Assembly (NCBI RefSeq): GCF_026151205.1
Contig: NC_087077.1
Span: 868,001 to 932,000, forward strand
Length of the DNA: 64,000 nt
Source: Bolinopsis microptera
Lineage: Eukaryota > Ctenophora > Tentaculata > Lobata > Bolinopsidae
Reading direction: 5' to 3'
This document shows, piece after piece, positions 10,901 to 22,900 of the stretch. Position 1 is the first letter of the stretch; each line of letters starts with the position of its first letter. Position numbers and translations under genes: made by a program. The notes beneath the pieces were generated by a model. It saw only the letters and a program-made list of their open reading frames with translations, was not told the DNA's origin and searched no databases.

Positions 10901-13900
10901 TCCTTCTCCTCATAATAAACCTGAGTCCACTCCGCCACCCCTTACTAGACCTGAGTCAACTCCTCCTCCCAGGTCTAAAGACGAAGTACTTCTGCAAAAT
11001 ATCCGATCATCCGTCGGTGAGAAGATTTATTTAATCATTTTATTGAATTATAACTGATACCTCACAATTCATGGTTCCAATAAATTCGTTGCTGGTTTTA
11101 CTTTCTGTACAAAAACACTTCCTATGACTCATGATATCACTTTCAGACAAGCCCATTGACGAACTTGAATACAAGGATCTCATCAAAACAGGGCTGCCAG
11201 TTTCCTTTGGCAGTACTCACGTCGTTTTAGCTGAAATGGTCAACGAATACAGAAACAATCGATGTAAAGTTGTGAGTTATTTTGTCACTCATTATGTCTT
11301 ATAAATACAGCTAAATCAAGACAGTAAACTGCTTAACGTAACATAGTCTTAAAGATCATAACCGTACATACAACAGGCTGACGGTCCTACTTGCAATCCA
11401 GAGAGGATGGATAAAAGGTTGCCCACAAAGGTTTTAGAAGCCCCGGAAATTACGAACTGGAGATTTGTCGACCCAGAAGGTTTGTTGTTCACATATTACA
11501 GATCCCCGGCCCCCCTTCATATAATGGTGACCCCACAGTTGGGTTCAATGACCCTGAGTCGGTCACATTGTAAGATCGTTTTCGCGTACCGCGCGCTGCA
11601 ACTCTTACATGAAAATGCCAAGTTCTCCCACATTTGATGACCCGCGCGCGTATTTTCCCACGCTAGATCGACAACGTAAAATGCTGGCATGATACCTCTA
11701 CTTGTAACAACATTTAGAGGTATATAAGGCGAAGTGTGTAAAAGTATCTCTACTCTTCGCATTTTTGTGACATCTTGTTCCTTTCAATCCATGTAGTTTT
11801 CTAATTATTGAATGGAAAGAGCTGTCAAAATGGGGAGTTTATTCCCTTAAATGTCACCACATTTAGTATTACGTTATTTTTTGCTCAGAGGAGAAGAAAA
11901 ACAAGGCCCAGAGAAGAATTATCCAACCACCTGCTGATCTGCTGAAGAAGAAAGAGGAAGAGAAAACTGGTGAGTAGTTAACAGCGACTAATCTGGTAAA
12001 TAAAGTTCCATTATTCTAGATCAGTTTGTTAGGTTACCTTAGGGCCAATAATTTTGGTTCACAATAAATTTGGTTACCATAATTTTAGTCACAAATTTCG
12101 CAAATTTTTAGTCTACAACAATTTTAGTCACATTTTTCGACTTTTCGAGACCATTTTCCATTCCATTTACCTTAAGAACGACAAATTTAGTCTACCCCGT
12201 CTGAGCATTACAGATTAAGCTGCACTGCATTACTCAGGAATTTCAATAACATCAGATCCAGAGTTTGTGACTCTGTATCACTAAGTTCTTCAGTACACTG
12301 TTCAGTTTCTTTTTCACCCTTTTTTGACTTTACCATTTTTGTCGGTACGACGTAGTTTATGTCGATATGATCCTTCAGCCGTTTCAACAGAGCATGCATT
12401 AGGATGGATCGATTAAAAATGTAATGTCCAAGAGGAGCTCTAACCCTTTAAGTGCAATAGGACTTTGGTACGGTTTTGTGCAGTAGGAACGGTGATTTCA
12501 TATATTAATTATAAACAATGTAAGCTTAATAATATTCATGTCATATTTGCTGTACTGAAATTTTGGTCTGCTTTAAAATTAGTCACCGAAAAATTTAGTC
12601 TCATGAAATTTGGTTTACAATAATTTTAGTCAAAAGCTTGACTAAATTTATGGTAGACTAAATTTGTCGTTCTTAAGGTACTGTTACATATCGGCTTGAA
12701 CCGAAACATTGCACCCTCTTCTTGTTTATTGGGTCATTTTTATGCGTCGATTAAAAATGTTTTCCAATCATTGATGCTGATTTAATTGTCCATGATTTAG
12801 TCACGAATTGAGGACGCAGACGCACCTAGTGCAGCTGACGACGATTAACACATGTTTATTGAAAGCTTCTACAAGTTAAACTATCGTATCATTTATATGT
12901 TTTTAACCCAACTCCGTTCAGTTCTAGTGAAGCTACATATAATTGATATAGTAGACAAGTTAAGTAACCAGTCGCATACAAAGATATTATAAAAATAAGT
13001 CTAGACACTCATCAAAAGATCGCATAAGTCCAATGCTGTGAACAATCTTGTGGGTGTCTTTGTTTTCGTCATTACATCTTTTACTTAGATTTAGTCATCA
13101 ATTTAGAATCATGAACAGGAAATATCGAAATAAGTTAAACTCTGGGAATCAGAAAAAAAACTAAAATAAGAAAATACCCAAAATACTATCACAGTCACAC
13201 ATACTTGAAAAAGCACATTAAATATAATCGAAAACAGAATTATAATCGATTTACTGAACGTCACGTTTTGTCTCAAGTAAACGAAAACATTGTTTGATCA
13301 AACAATACTTGCGATGCGAATTAATTGTGTATATTCATTATTCAATAGGCTGGGATCAGTACGTAGCCTATTGAATAGTAAATTGTAAAAAAGAGTAACA
13401 TGACTAGAGTAACATTCAACGAAATAGCACAGCAAATCTTCAACCTCAAACTTTTTTAAATGGTCACCATTTTCTAATTGAAATGCTCTTCTACCGAAAT
13501 ATAATAGTAAAATACGCGGAGATAAAGAGCAGGAAACCAAGAATTATATAGTTAAAAGCTCTTGAGAATGTATTTATGTACATTGTAGATTTGGAAACAA
13601 CTTTGAAAATAAAATAACCAAATCTTAAATCTATAAATCCAAAAGATAAGTTCATCAGTTTTAAGTCAGTGGTTCAAAAACCGTGAAGAGTAGTTCGGTA
13701 CGATTCGAATTGAGAATGTTAATGATTTTTGCATGTATAAACTGTCGAATAACATATGATATAGTATTCATCATATTTCTGCAGTCATCGTAGAGGGTTG
13801 TACATTGTTTTCTCTTTCCTCTTTGCACAAACATCCCACGAATTTGCCCCACAAGGTCGTAACGTGTAATCTCATCTCCTTCTTCCTGGTAAGATAGACC

Positions 13901-16900
13901 ACTGGGTTGCAGGCTGAATTGAGAGGAAGAATGATGAACTCAGATAACCAAGACAGTTCTTTCAATTGCCGAGAGCTCCATGAAAATTTGTTTCGGAGCC
14001 CACTATTAAAGACCAGAAAACCGACATTGCAGACACAGTAGATAACTGATAAAATGCCCACTGTAACTGCAGCTTTTCTCTTCCATTTCTCTGTTTGTGA
14101 CGATTTTGATAGACAAAGCTTTCCCAAGGTGATAACGTTCAGTAAAACCATAATCACAAAAATACTAACTAGTATACCTATTTGCATATCATCTAAGGAA
14201 TTTCGAAGGCCAAATAATTTCAATTGTATAATTACTGTTGTCAAGGCAATGATTACAGTATAAATTCCAGATGAGAATTTAACCGCCGTCCAATTTATAA
14301 TGTGGAGGGGGAATATCAAATGTATTGTCCTAACAGCTGCAAGTAAACAAGTTAAGTAACCAGATGCTAACACCGATAGTCTTATAAAAGGTTTGAAGAA
14401 ACCCATAAATGCAGATGGCACAAACACACAGACGAATAGATCACATATGTTCAAAACTGCAAACAATTTTGTAGTGGGATTGTCCGAGTTTCTCGTTAGC
14501 CTATTTGCTCTGATTTTGCTGATGAAGTGCGATAGAGACAACGTGTTCGTAATTGTCCCGAATACTAATATCATTGTCATAAGAATTTGCGCTGTCGTTC
14601 TGATACCTTCGGTCAGGTAAGCTGAGATGTTTCTGTCCATGTCCATGTTGCGGTTTTCTCTCACAGTTTGCTGCACAAACTGCTGTGATAATATTGTGTC
14701 TTGACCTGTTAAGAGTTTAAATTAGCTTAATTTTGTTAAACTATCATTTTAGCCAGGCCAAATATGAGCGTAGAAAACGAAATTAACGGGGGAAATCACG
14801 AGCATCAACACAATGGAATTGGAAGGATAATCAGAAAGAACGGTCGCTCGCTAGAAATAAAATTGGAAGGCTGCTCAAACATGATTACATGAGATGAGAT
14901 GAATTGAAATGACATAACATATACCATTTTTATCCCGCTTATACTAACAATAGAGAGCACAATAGAGAGCACAATAGAGAGTTTTAAACTAAATTCACAA
15001 CTACAATTAAATACATTTATTGAGGACATTATGTAACGAAGCCTTTGAAGAATGAAGAAGCCATGTGGGCGAAACGTCGGCAATAACTTGTGTTACTCAG
15101 AGGAGATTAAAGCCAATCTCAATTTTACTTCAAAATAGAGAGCACTGTTAATAATAGCTCTCAAAGGAGAGGGCATATCAATCAGTTGGTCAGAAAGCTT
15201 CATAGAAACGGGGAGCAAGGTCTGGCAAACTGTTCCTCTATAAGGCATCTAACTTTCTAGCTATTGTGTAGAAATTATAGTAAGTTTTCCAAACTGGCTC
15301 CCCGGGGGGTTTCCATTGGTGAAAAATGTTTTTAAATTTGGAAACTCGATTCACCATAAAAATCATTCACCATTTCTCACCATTGGAAACCATTGAAAAC
15401 CATTGGAAACCCCCCGGCTACCCTAGGCTTGCATAATTTGTCAAAGAGGCCTTTAATTCTGTACGATACAGAGCGAAAATTCTATCCTAGGACCAGTTTA
15501 AACCTTTTAAAATTGCATTGAAGTTTAGTTAGACAAATGAAAAAGTTCTAAATATATAGTGTAACGAAAAAAGGGACGAATGGTGTAGCTTAATTAGCTG
15601 ATCCAGTAATAAATTAGTTTGGGATAAACAGCCCTGTGATAGATGAGCTGCCCCCCCCCCCCCCCCCCCCCCCGGGTGACAAACCTGGCTACTGTCAGGC
15701 TGATTATTTGCTATTAACAGTCGAGAGTTGCTTTTATAAACAACGCTTATACTACAGATCTTTAGAAATGGTAGGCCTTGACATGATGGAATTAAAAGCA
15801 ATTCAGAATTGAAGAGATACATTGCAGCTGTTCTGAGTAGCAGTGCCTTTACCTACGATGAGTTCAAACTATCGGAATGTTTAAGTTATTTAAACATCAT
15901 TATACCTTTTACCTTACTTATCATACTTGAAAAAGCACAATAAATATAATCGAAAACATCACGTGTTATCAATGTTTAAGTTATTTAAACATCATTATAC
16001 CTTTTACCTTACTTATCATACTTGAAAAAGCACAATAAATATAATCGAAAACATCACGTGTTATCTCAAGTAAAAAGAAACATTGTTTGATCAAACAATA
16101 CTTGCGATGCGAATTAATTGTGTATATATTCATTATTCAATAGCAGGATATAGGCTACGATCAGTATGTAGCCTATTGAATTGTAAATAAAAGTTGGTGT
16201 CTCCTTCTGACTAGACTAGAGCAACATTAAACGAAATATCACAGCAAATCTTCAACTGCCAAATAGTTAAAATGGTTACCAGTTTCTAATTGAAATGCTC
16301 TTCTACCGAAATATAATAGTAAAATACCCGGAGATAAATAGTAGAAAACCAAGAATTATTTAGTTTTCAACTTTTCAGAACCTGTATGTGGACATGTTCA
16401 AACCTGGTTGGTGGTTTTGTTTCACTGCCAAAATGGGCGATTTTCTCATTTTTACAATAACTCCATTAATAATTACTTGATGGTCTTGAAACTTTCAGAG
16501 ATGATTATAATTGTGATAACAAATAGTCTCAGGTCATCGGCTATGAATAATATTGTAAAATGGCCCAGTTATGTTGAAAAATGTAACATTTGGTTACACT
16601 TTTCAATGGCTCAGCCAATTATTAAATTTTAAAGATTCTTGCTTCACAAAAATGTACTTTAGGTATTTGCTTAGCTGTGGAATGAAAAAAGGCCCACTTT
16701 TGATTACATAAAAAAGCCCAAAATGGACATTTTGTAACATCTTGTTTTCATGATATCTTTATAGTTTGTTACAACCACAGCTAGTGTAGGATATGTATTT
16801 AACTCTCAAACCAGGTTATTAGTGCAGCAATTCTTGTATAAAGGCATTACCACAATCTTGGTATTATATGGTTCATAATCAATAAAAGGCCCATTTCTTT

Positions 16901-19900
16901 GAATAACGTAACATGGTTACAAATGAGTATGTTATACAGAGTTGTTTGATCTAGTATTGGTTTTAAGTTGGTTGATGCATTAAAATAGAGACATGAAACA
17001 ACTTAACAAATTTTAAAAAATGATAATTGGGACCAAATTATTGAATTTTGTAACAATTTAAATGTAATGTAATTTAAATTGACAATCCGCGACAGAATGC
17101 GGTAAATTTAATCAAATGAATATAGCTAATTAGATTAAAGGTTGGATATTTAAAAACTTTTAATTTATATATGAAATTGTATAGAAAATAGAAATTGGGC
17201 CCTATATATTGAAATTTGTAACAATAAAATGCCAGGTCACGAGTTTATCAACTGAAATGGCAGAGTTCCATGTCCATCTATGGACTTACAAAATTCAATG
17301 TTTTGGGCCCAAGTACAAAATATGGTCAATAATATGGTTGATGGAACCCTTTAAATGACCTAGGCAAACTGGTCTGAACTTCAAAAACTATAATATAGCT
17401 TGTCTAACACCCCTCACACTAGGATACATACTATATATACTATACTCTATACATTTATTTTCTAATGTTACATTATTCAAGTTCCGCAGCCATTTTATCA
17501 AATTTATACGAATAAGGATTGCTTTACAATTCTGTATGAGAATCTAAAAACCATGTTACCAGTACAAGAATAAATTGAACATTCCAGATATGAGCTTTGT
17601 AGTCAGAACATAAATATGTTACAAAATTCAATGTTTTGGGCCCAAGTACAAAATTTGGTCAAGAATATGGTTGATGGAATCCTTTGTGACCTGGAAAAAC
17701 TGGTCTGAACTTCAAAAACTATAATATAGCTTACCTAACACCCCTCACACCAGGGTACATACTCTATACACTTACTTTCTAATGTTACATAATTCAAGTT
17801 CCGCAGCCATTTTATCAAATTATATGAATAAGGATTGCTTCAGAATTTTGTATGAGAATCTAAAAACCATGTTACCAATACAAAAATATATTGAATATTC
17901 CAGATATGACCTTGGCAGTGAAAACAAAAATATGTTACAGAATTCAATGTTTTGGGCCCAAGTACAAAATTTGGTCAAGAATATGGTTGATGGAACCCTT
18001 TGTGACCTAGAAAAACTGGTCTGAACTTGAAAAACTATCAAGAAGCTTCTCTAAAAACCCATTGAAAAAGTGTAACATAGAAATGTGTTACAAAATTCAA
18101 TATCCAGGGCCCCCAACTAAACTGCTATATCTCAGGACCTGAATATGTTACAAAAATTCTGATTCAAGGGTGCCCTCAGTCAAAGGGTCTAGTTTTTGTC
18201 AGTAGTTTCAGTTTTTCTTAAAATGTTACAGATTTCAATCTGGGGGCCCAGAAGTAATGAGTGGGAAAAATGAAACAAAACCACCAACCAGGTTTGAACA
18301 CGTCCATGTACATTGTACATTGTAGATTTGGAAACAACTTTGAACATAAAATAACCAAATCTGAAATCTATAAATCCAAAAGATAAGTTCATCAGCTTTA
18401 AGTCAGTGGTTGGCATGTATAATCTCTTGAATAACATGATCATATATAATAGTATTCATCATCGTAGAGGGTTGTACATCGTTTTTCTTTCTGCATAAAC
18501 ATCCCACGAAATTTCAGGATTACCGACGGTGCCATCTTAAGTTAGGATAAAAATAATGTAACCTAGATCTGTAACCTATCTGTATCTTAACCGTCACATT
18601 TTTCAGAAGACGTGAAGCCAACAATCGATCCGGAAACCGATACAGTTATCCAGCCCCCCACTGAACCGGTCCCAAAACGGCAGATAGTACCGCCACCAGA
18701 TTTAGCTCCTAAAAAGAGGGTTATAGCTCCGCCAGCGGACCTCCTTCCGAAACGAAGTATATTACCACCTCCCGATCTCTTGCCAAGACGAATAATCAGA
18801 CCACCCCCAGACCTTGCTCAACAGGGTTAGTGGCACCGGAACTTGTTATATTTTGCTACTTCATGTGGTTAATATAAGACCACCATTTGATCTGATTACA
18901 ATATTTTGTTGAGTAGATTGAGAAATACTGTGATTAAATAGTGGCGTGGATAGCGAGGGGGTGATGCTAACTGAATTGCAAAAATATCCTGATTTAAGGA
19001 TTAAAGATATTTCATCCTTCCGTATTATATCAGATAATTTGATATTGAAGAAGGAATAAACTTAACAGTACAAATATCACATAGTTTTATTTTTCAGGTC
19101 GTGAAGCACAAGGGTATGGGTTTAACTATTATTTCATAAGATTTGTATCTAAATACAGTATATTCATGTCATTTCATTTAATTATATAATTCATATCTAC
19201 TTCATTGTTAACAGATCAATAATCGTTTAAGCTAATGCGATTCTTTCAGGGAACAGGGTAGACCCCCTTATGTCAATAATGGTAGACCTCCATTTGACGA
19301 AGGTATATCACCTCGACCAACTATACCTCCATTTGACGAAGGTAGATCAGCTAGACCAGCTAGACCTCCATTTGACGAAGGTAGATCACCTCGATCAGCT
19401 AGACCTCCATTTGACGAAGGTAGATCACCTCGATCAGCTAGACCTCCATTTGACGAAGGTAGATCAGCTAGACCAGCTAGACCTCCATTTGACGAAGGTA
19501 GATCAGCTAGACCAGCTAGACCTCCATTTGACGAAGGTAGATCACCTCGACCAGTTAGGCCCCCCTTCGCTGGGTCTGATGACAGAAAACCGCCCTATGG
19601 TGTTGAAAGACGACCCCCATATGGGGACCCTAATAAACCTCCGTATAATCGGGAGGAGAGACGACCTTATGAGGCCGATGTGCGGCCTCCCTACGGTAGT
19701 GAACAGCGACCACCATACGGTGGACCAGCTAGGCCACCTTTTGAAGGAGACAGGGCACCTCGTGGGGGTGATATACCTCCACCCTTCAGAGACGTAGGAC
19801 CACCTTATGACAAGGAAGGAAGGGACCCTCATGGGCGAGAAAACCACAGAGCTCCACCTGAAGTAAGAAGGCCTACCCCACATGGCGATAGACGTGCACC

Positions 19901-22900
19901 GCCTTACGACAACCGACGGGGACCGCCATTCGGTGAGGAACAGAGCAGACCGGGCTTATCTGACAGGTATGATGACCACAGGGGCAGGCCCCCTCCTGGG
20001 GACCCATATCACAGAGACCCCCCAGATAGGGGCTATCATGACAGGGGCCATCAACCCGCTCCACCTCCCGACTCTCACACACCGCATGAGTATGATAGAC
20101 ACCCTCCTCTTTATGATAACCATTCTAATCAGCCTAATGTTCAAGACGTTTTAAGTAAAGTTATGAAAGCTGCCAAAGCCGGAGAGATACCTGGGGTTGT
20201 CTTGCCTCAAGAACAAGGTGGGCATTGATTCTATACTGTTAATTTATACCACGTACTTGTGCTAAATGATATATTTTATATTCTTCTAGTTGCATCGGAG
20301 TTAAGTTGGTCGCTCAGGATTTAGTTTGTAGTATACATTTCTCACATTAGGCACAATGAATTTTTTACGTATGGCGTGGTTTCATTTGTTTACGATACGT
20401 TTCAGAGTTGACTCTTGAAATTTGAATATATTTTGAAGATTGTTATTAAGTTTTTATGACATAAGTATAACTTTTGATTTTATCTGTGTCGGATTATCAT
20501 TGTTATCGTTCGTGTTATTCACAATTAGCTATATTCGTAGTAATTTTAGTTGTTCGAGAGAAGCTTTTTCAAATTCCAAACCTTTCTAAATTTCATGATT
20601 CTTGTTTTTTATGAACATTTTTCTCAAACATTCACGAAAAGAGTTTTACCTGATCTAATTTCAGCACAGGATGTCCTCGATGAGTTAGTCGCTGGCACAG
20701 TTGATCAACTATCCAATGAAATATCTCAACAAATCACTAATGCTCTCCTCTCTGGACTCACGGACGACACCAGATCGTCCGTCCGGAGAGACTCGTCCGA
20801 TAGGAGGGACTCTGATCGTTACAACCGACCCGAGTCCTCTCGGAGTAGGAAGAGAAGTTCGGAGTCCCGAGAGTCTCGTCACGAGAGAGCGAGTCCGGGA
20901 CATAGTAGGCGGTCTCCGGATAGGAGGCGGGAACCTTATCGACCATCTCCGCCTCGGTGGGTCTTCATTCAAACTTTCATCCTTCGACCTTAACGATACT
21001 ATTGGAAATTATAGGAAATATACTTCTAAATTCTGTATTTTGGGGATACGATGTCGTCTGTAATAATCATATTTAAAGAATAAAAAGAGTTTATCGGAGT
21101 GACTAATACGATAACGTTGTTTCAGATCAAGACATCAGGCACCACGACCACTCCAACCACCACAATCTGCTCCCAGACCCACTGAGGCTGCTCGAAGGCC
21201 CATGGAGGCTGCCCCTAAAGTGCCTGCTGAGGACATACTCTTCCCTCCTGGCCGCAACAATCGTCCTGAAAAGGTTCGTTGTTACTTGACTCCCGAACAT
21301 ACTCATCATCTTGTAAATCCTGGTCATATTATTCTGGGCATATTCCATTTTCGTGAATTATCTTTATTTGCGTTTGTTCGTTATTCAGACTGTTAAGAAT
21401 CTACCAAAGTTGCTAATATTTTCAAATCTCTCCGCAGATAGTGATAATATTAAGGGGTTTACCTGGCAGTGGGAAATCTCCTTTGGCTAAAAAGATAAAG
21501 GATGTGGAAACTGAGAATGGGGCATCAGCTCCAAGGATCCTATCCTTGGACGATTACTTCCTAAACGAGGTTTGTTGATGTTTCATATGACATATTATCA
21601 ATATTTATTGAATATTACCCCTACAGAGATTTGGAAAAGTCTAGAATTAAATATCTAAGAATCTTAGACATTTAAAAGTGTCACTCCAAACCAGACTAAC
21701 GAGTACGAATACGAAGTAGAACTCGAGGAGAGCTACAGAGCCAGCATGTTCAAAGCATTCCAGAGGACCTTGTCAGATGGCTGGTTCAAGTTCATTATCA
21801 TAGGTAATTTAACTACTTAATTCTTCGGCAACGCTTGCTGTCTTATTTCAAGTATTAGTTTTAACACTGAGCCATGGAACTACAGGGTAATACGGTAATT
21901 TCTATGGATTGTTAAATACGTCCACGAATACGCCATAATACGCCGTAATACGCTGATTTGTCAAAATTAAAAATTACTAATTTTTTGCGCGCACGACACA
22001 CCTTTTGGTAATACGTCAATTTTCGAGGATTAATACGTATTCGTATTCCAATACGTATTCCCTCCTAATACGTATTTAACAACCTTGCTTCGTTATGACC
22101 CCTCGGATTATGGTTATAAAAACAGCCTTTTTTTACAGACGCAGTGAACGCAGTATCAGAGCACTACACCCAATATTGGAGCGCTGCTAAATTGCAAGGG
22201 TTCCAGGTGTATCTGGCGGAGATCAACAGTTTTCCTGAACACTGTGTAACCAACAGTCTACACAAGCGCTCCTTACAGGATATCAATCAGGTTTGTTGGT
22301 ATTTACTTTCGTAAATACTTCGTGGAAAATTAACCCTAGCGTAGGTTGATAACCAAAAGCAGCACTCCTTCGCACTATGTTCTTATCTCGGACTAAAATA
22401 CAGCTTTAAGTATAAGATTTAAAAATTCAATTCGTTTGGATTGGTTCTTCTGAATGGTTTTTTGCTCCAGATTCATCAGAGATGGGAAGCAACCCCAACA
22501 AACTACATCAGATTAGACTTACGAGGAATCATACAAGGCACCACTATTGACGAGGTTACAACTTTCGATCCTCATTTTGTTTTTATCTAATGAAAATAAT
22601 TAAAAATGATTATTTGAAGCACAATTTGTTGGCGAGCGGAGTTATGTTTTTTGAAGTTCATCTGATTTTTGTTTTTAAAAAGGTCGAAATGGATGACAGT
22701 GACATGGATGGCGAGGCTGTTGAAACCCCTGTAACTGTGAGTAGATCAAAACTTAATAGACACCACATTTATAATCCTTACATCAGTTCGCATAGTTTTT
22801 ATAACATGTAACAAATGTTTTGTTGTGAACAAAATTATTCAATATAGTAATTAAAATGTTGATTATTTTACTGCACCAATTTTATGTTTTTTACAATAAC

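Larger units (their letters stand above)
11970..18606 (+). other. YLPM1 intron 8 (6.6 kb), hosting a nested gene and transposons
   Basis: All other YLPM1 introns are under about 600 bp; this one is 6,637 bp. It contains an inverted-repeat element (12168-12680), an antisense GPCR gene, a Penelope-type end, a small MITE-like element, a partial duplicate of the GPCR 3' region and a 1.9-kb element with terminal inverted repeats. The flanking exons both encode PPxDLL repeats, so the intron splits a coding repeat array. Confidence 0.8.

Noticed and set aside
12208..12399. 63-codon minus-strand frame inside an inverted-repeat element
   Set aside because: No recognisable domain and no splice support; kept only as a note under the element.
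14647..14676. Upstream GTG start for the GPCR
   Set aside because: ATG 14646 is the first ATG; the extra residues are more likely part of a spliced upstream exon, if coding at all.
19270..19797. Open frame giving HLTKVDQLDQLDL repeats
   Set aside because: It is the alternate frame of YLPM1 exon 11; the PPFDEGRS frame joins neighbouring exons in phase.
20550..20993. Frame beginning MFERSFFKFQTFLNF
   Set aside because: Its first part is intronic AT-rich sequence upstream of the clear acceptor at 20664; only 20665-20956 is exon.
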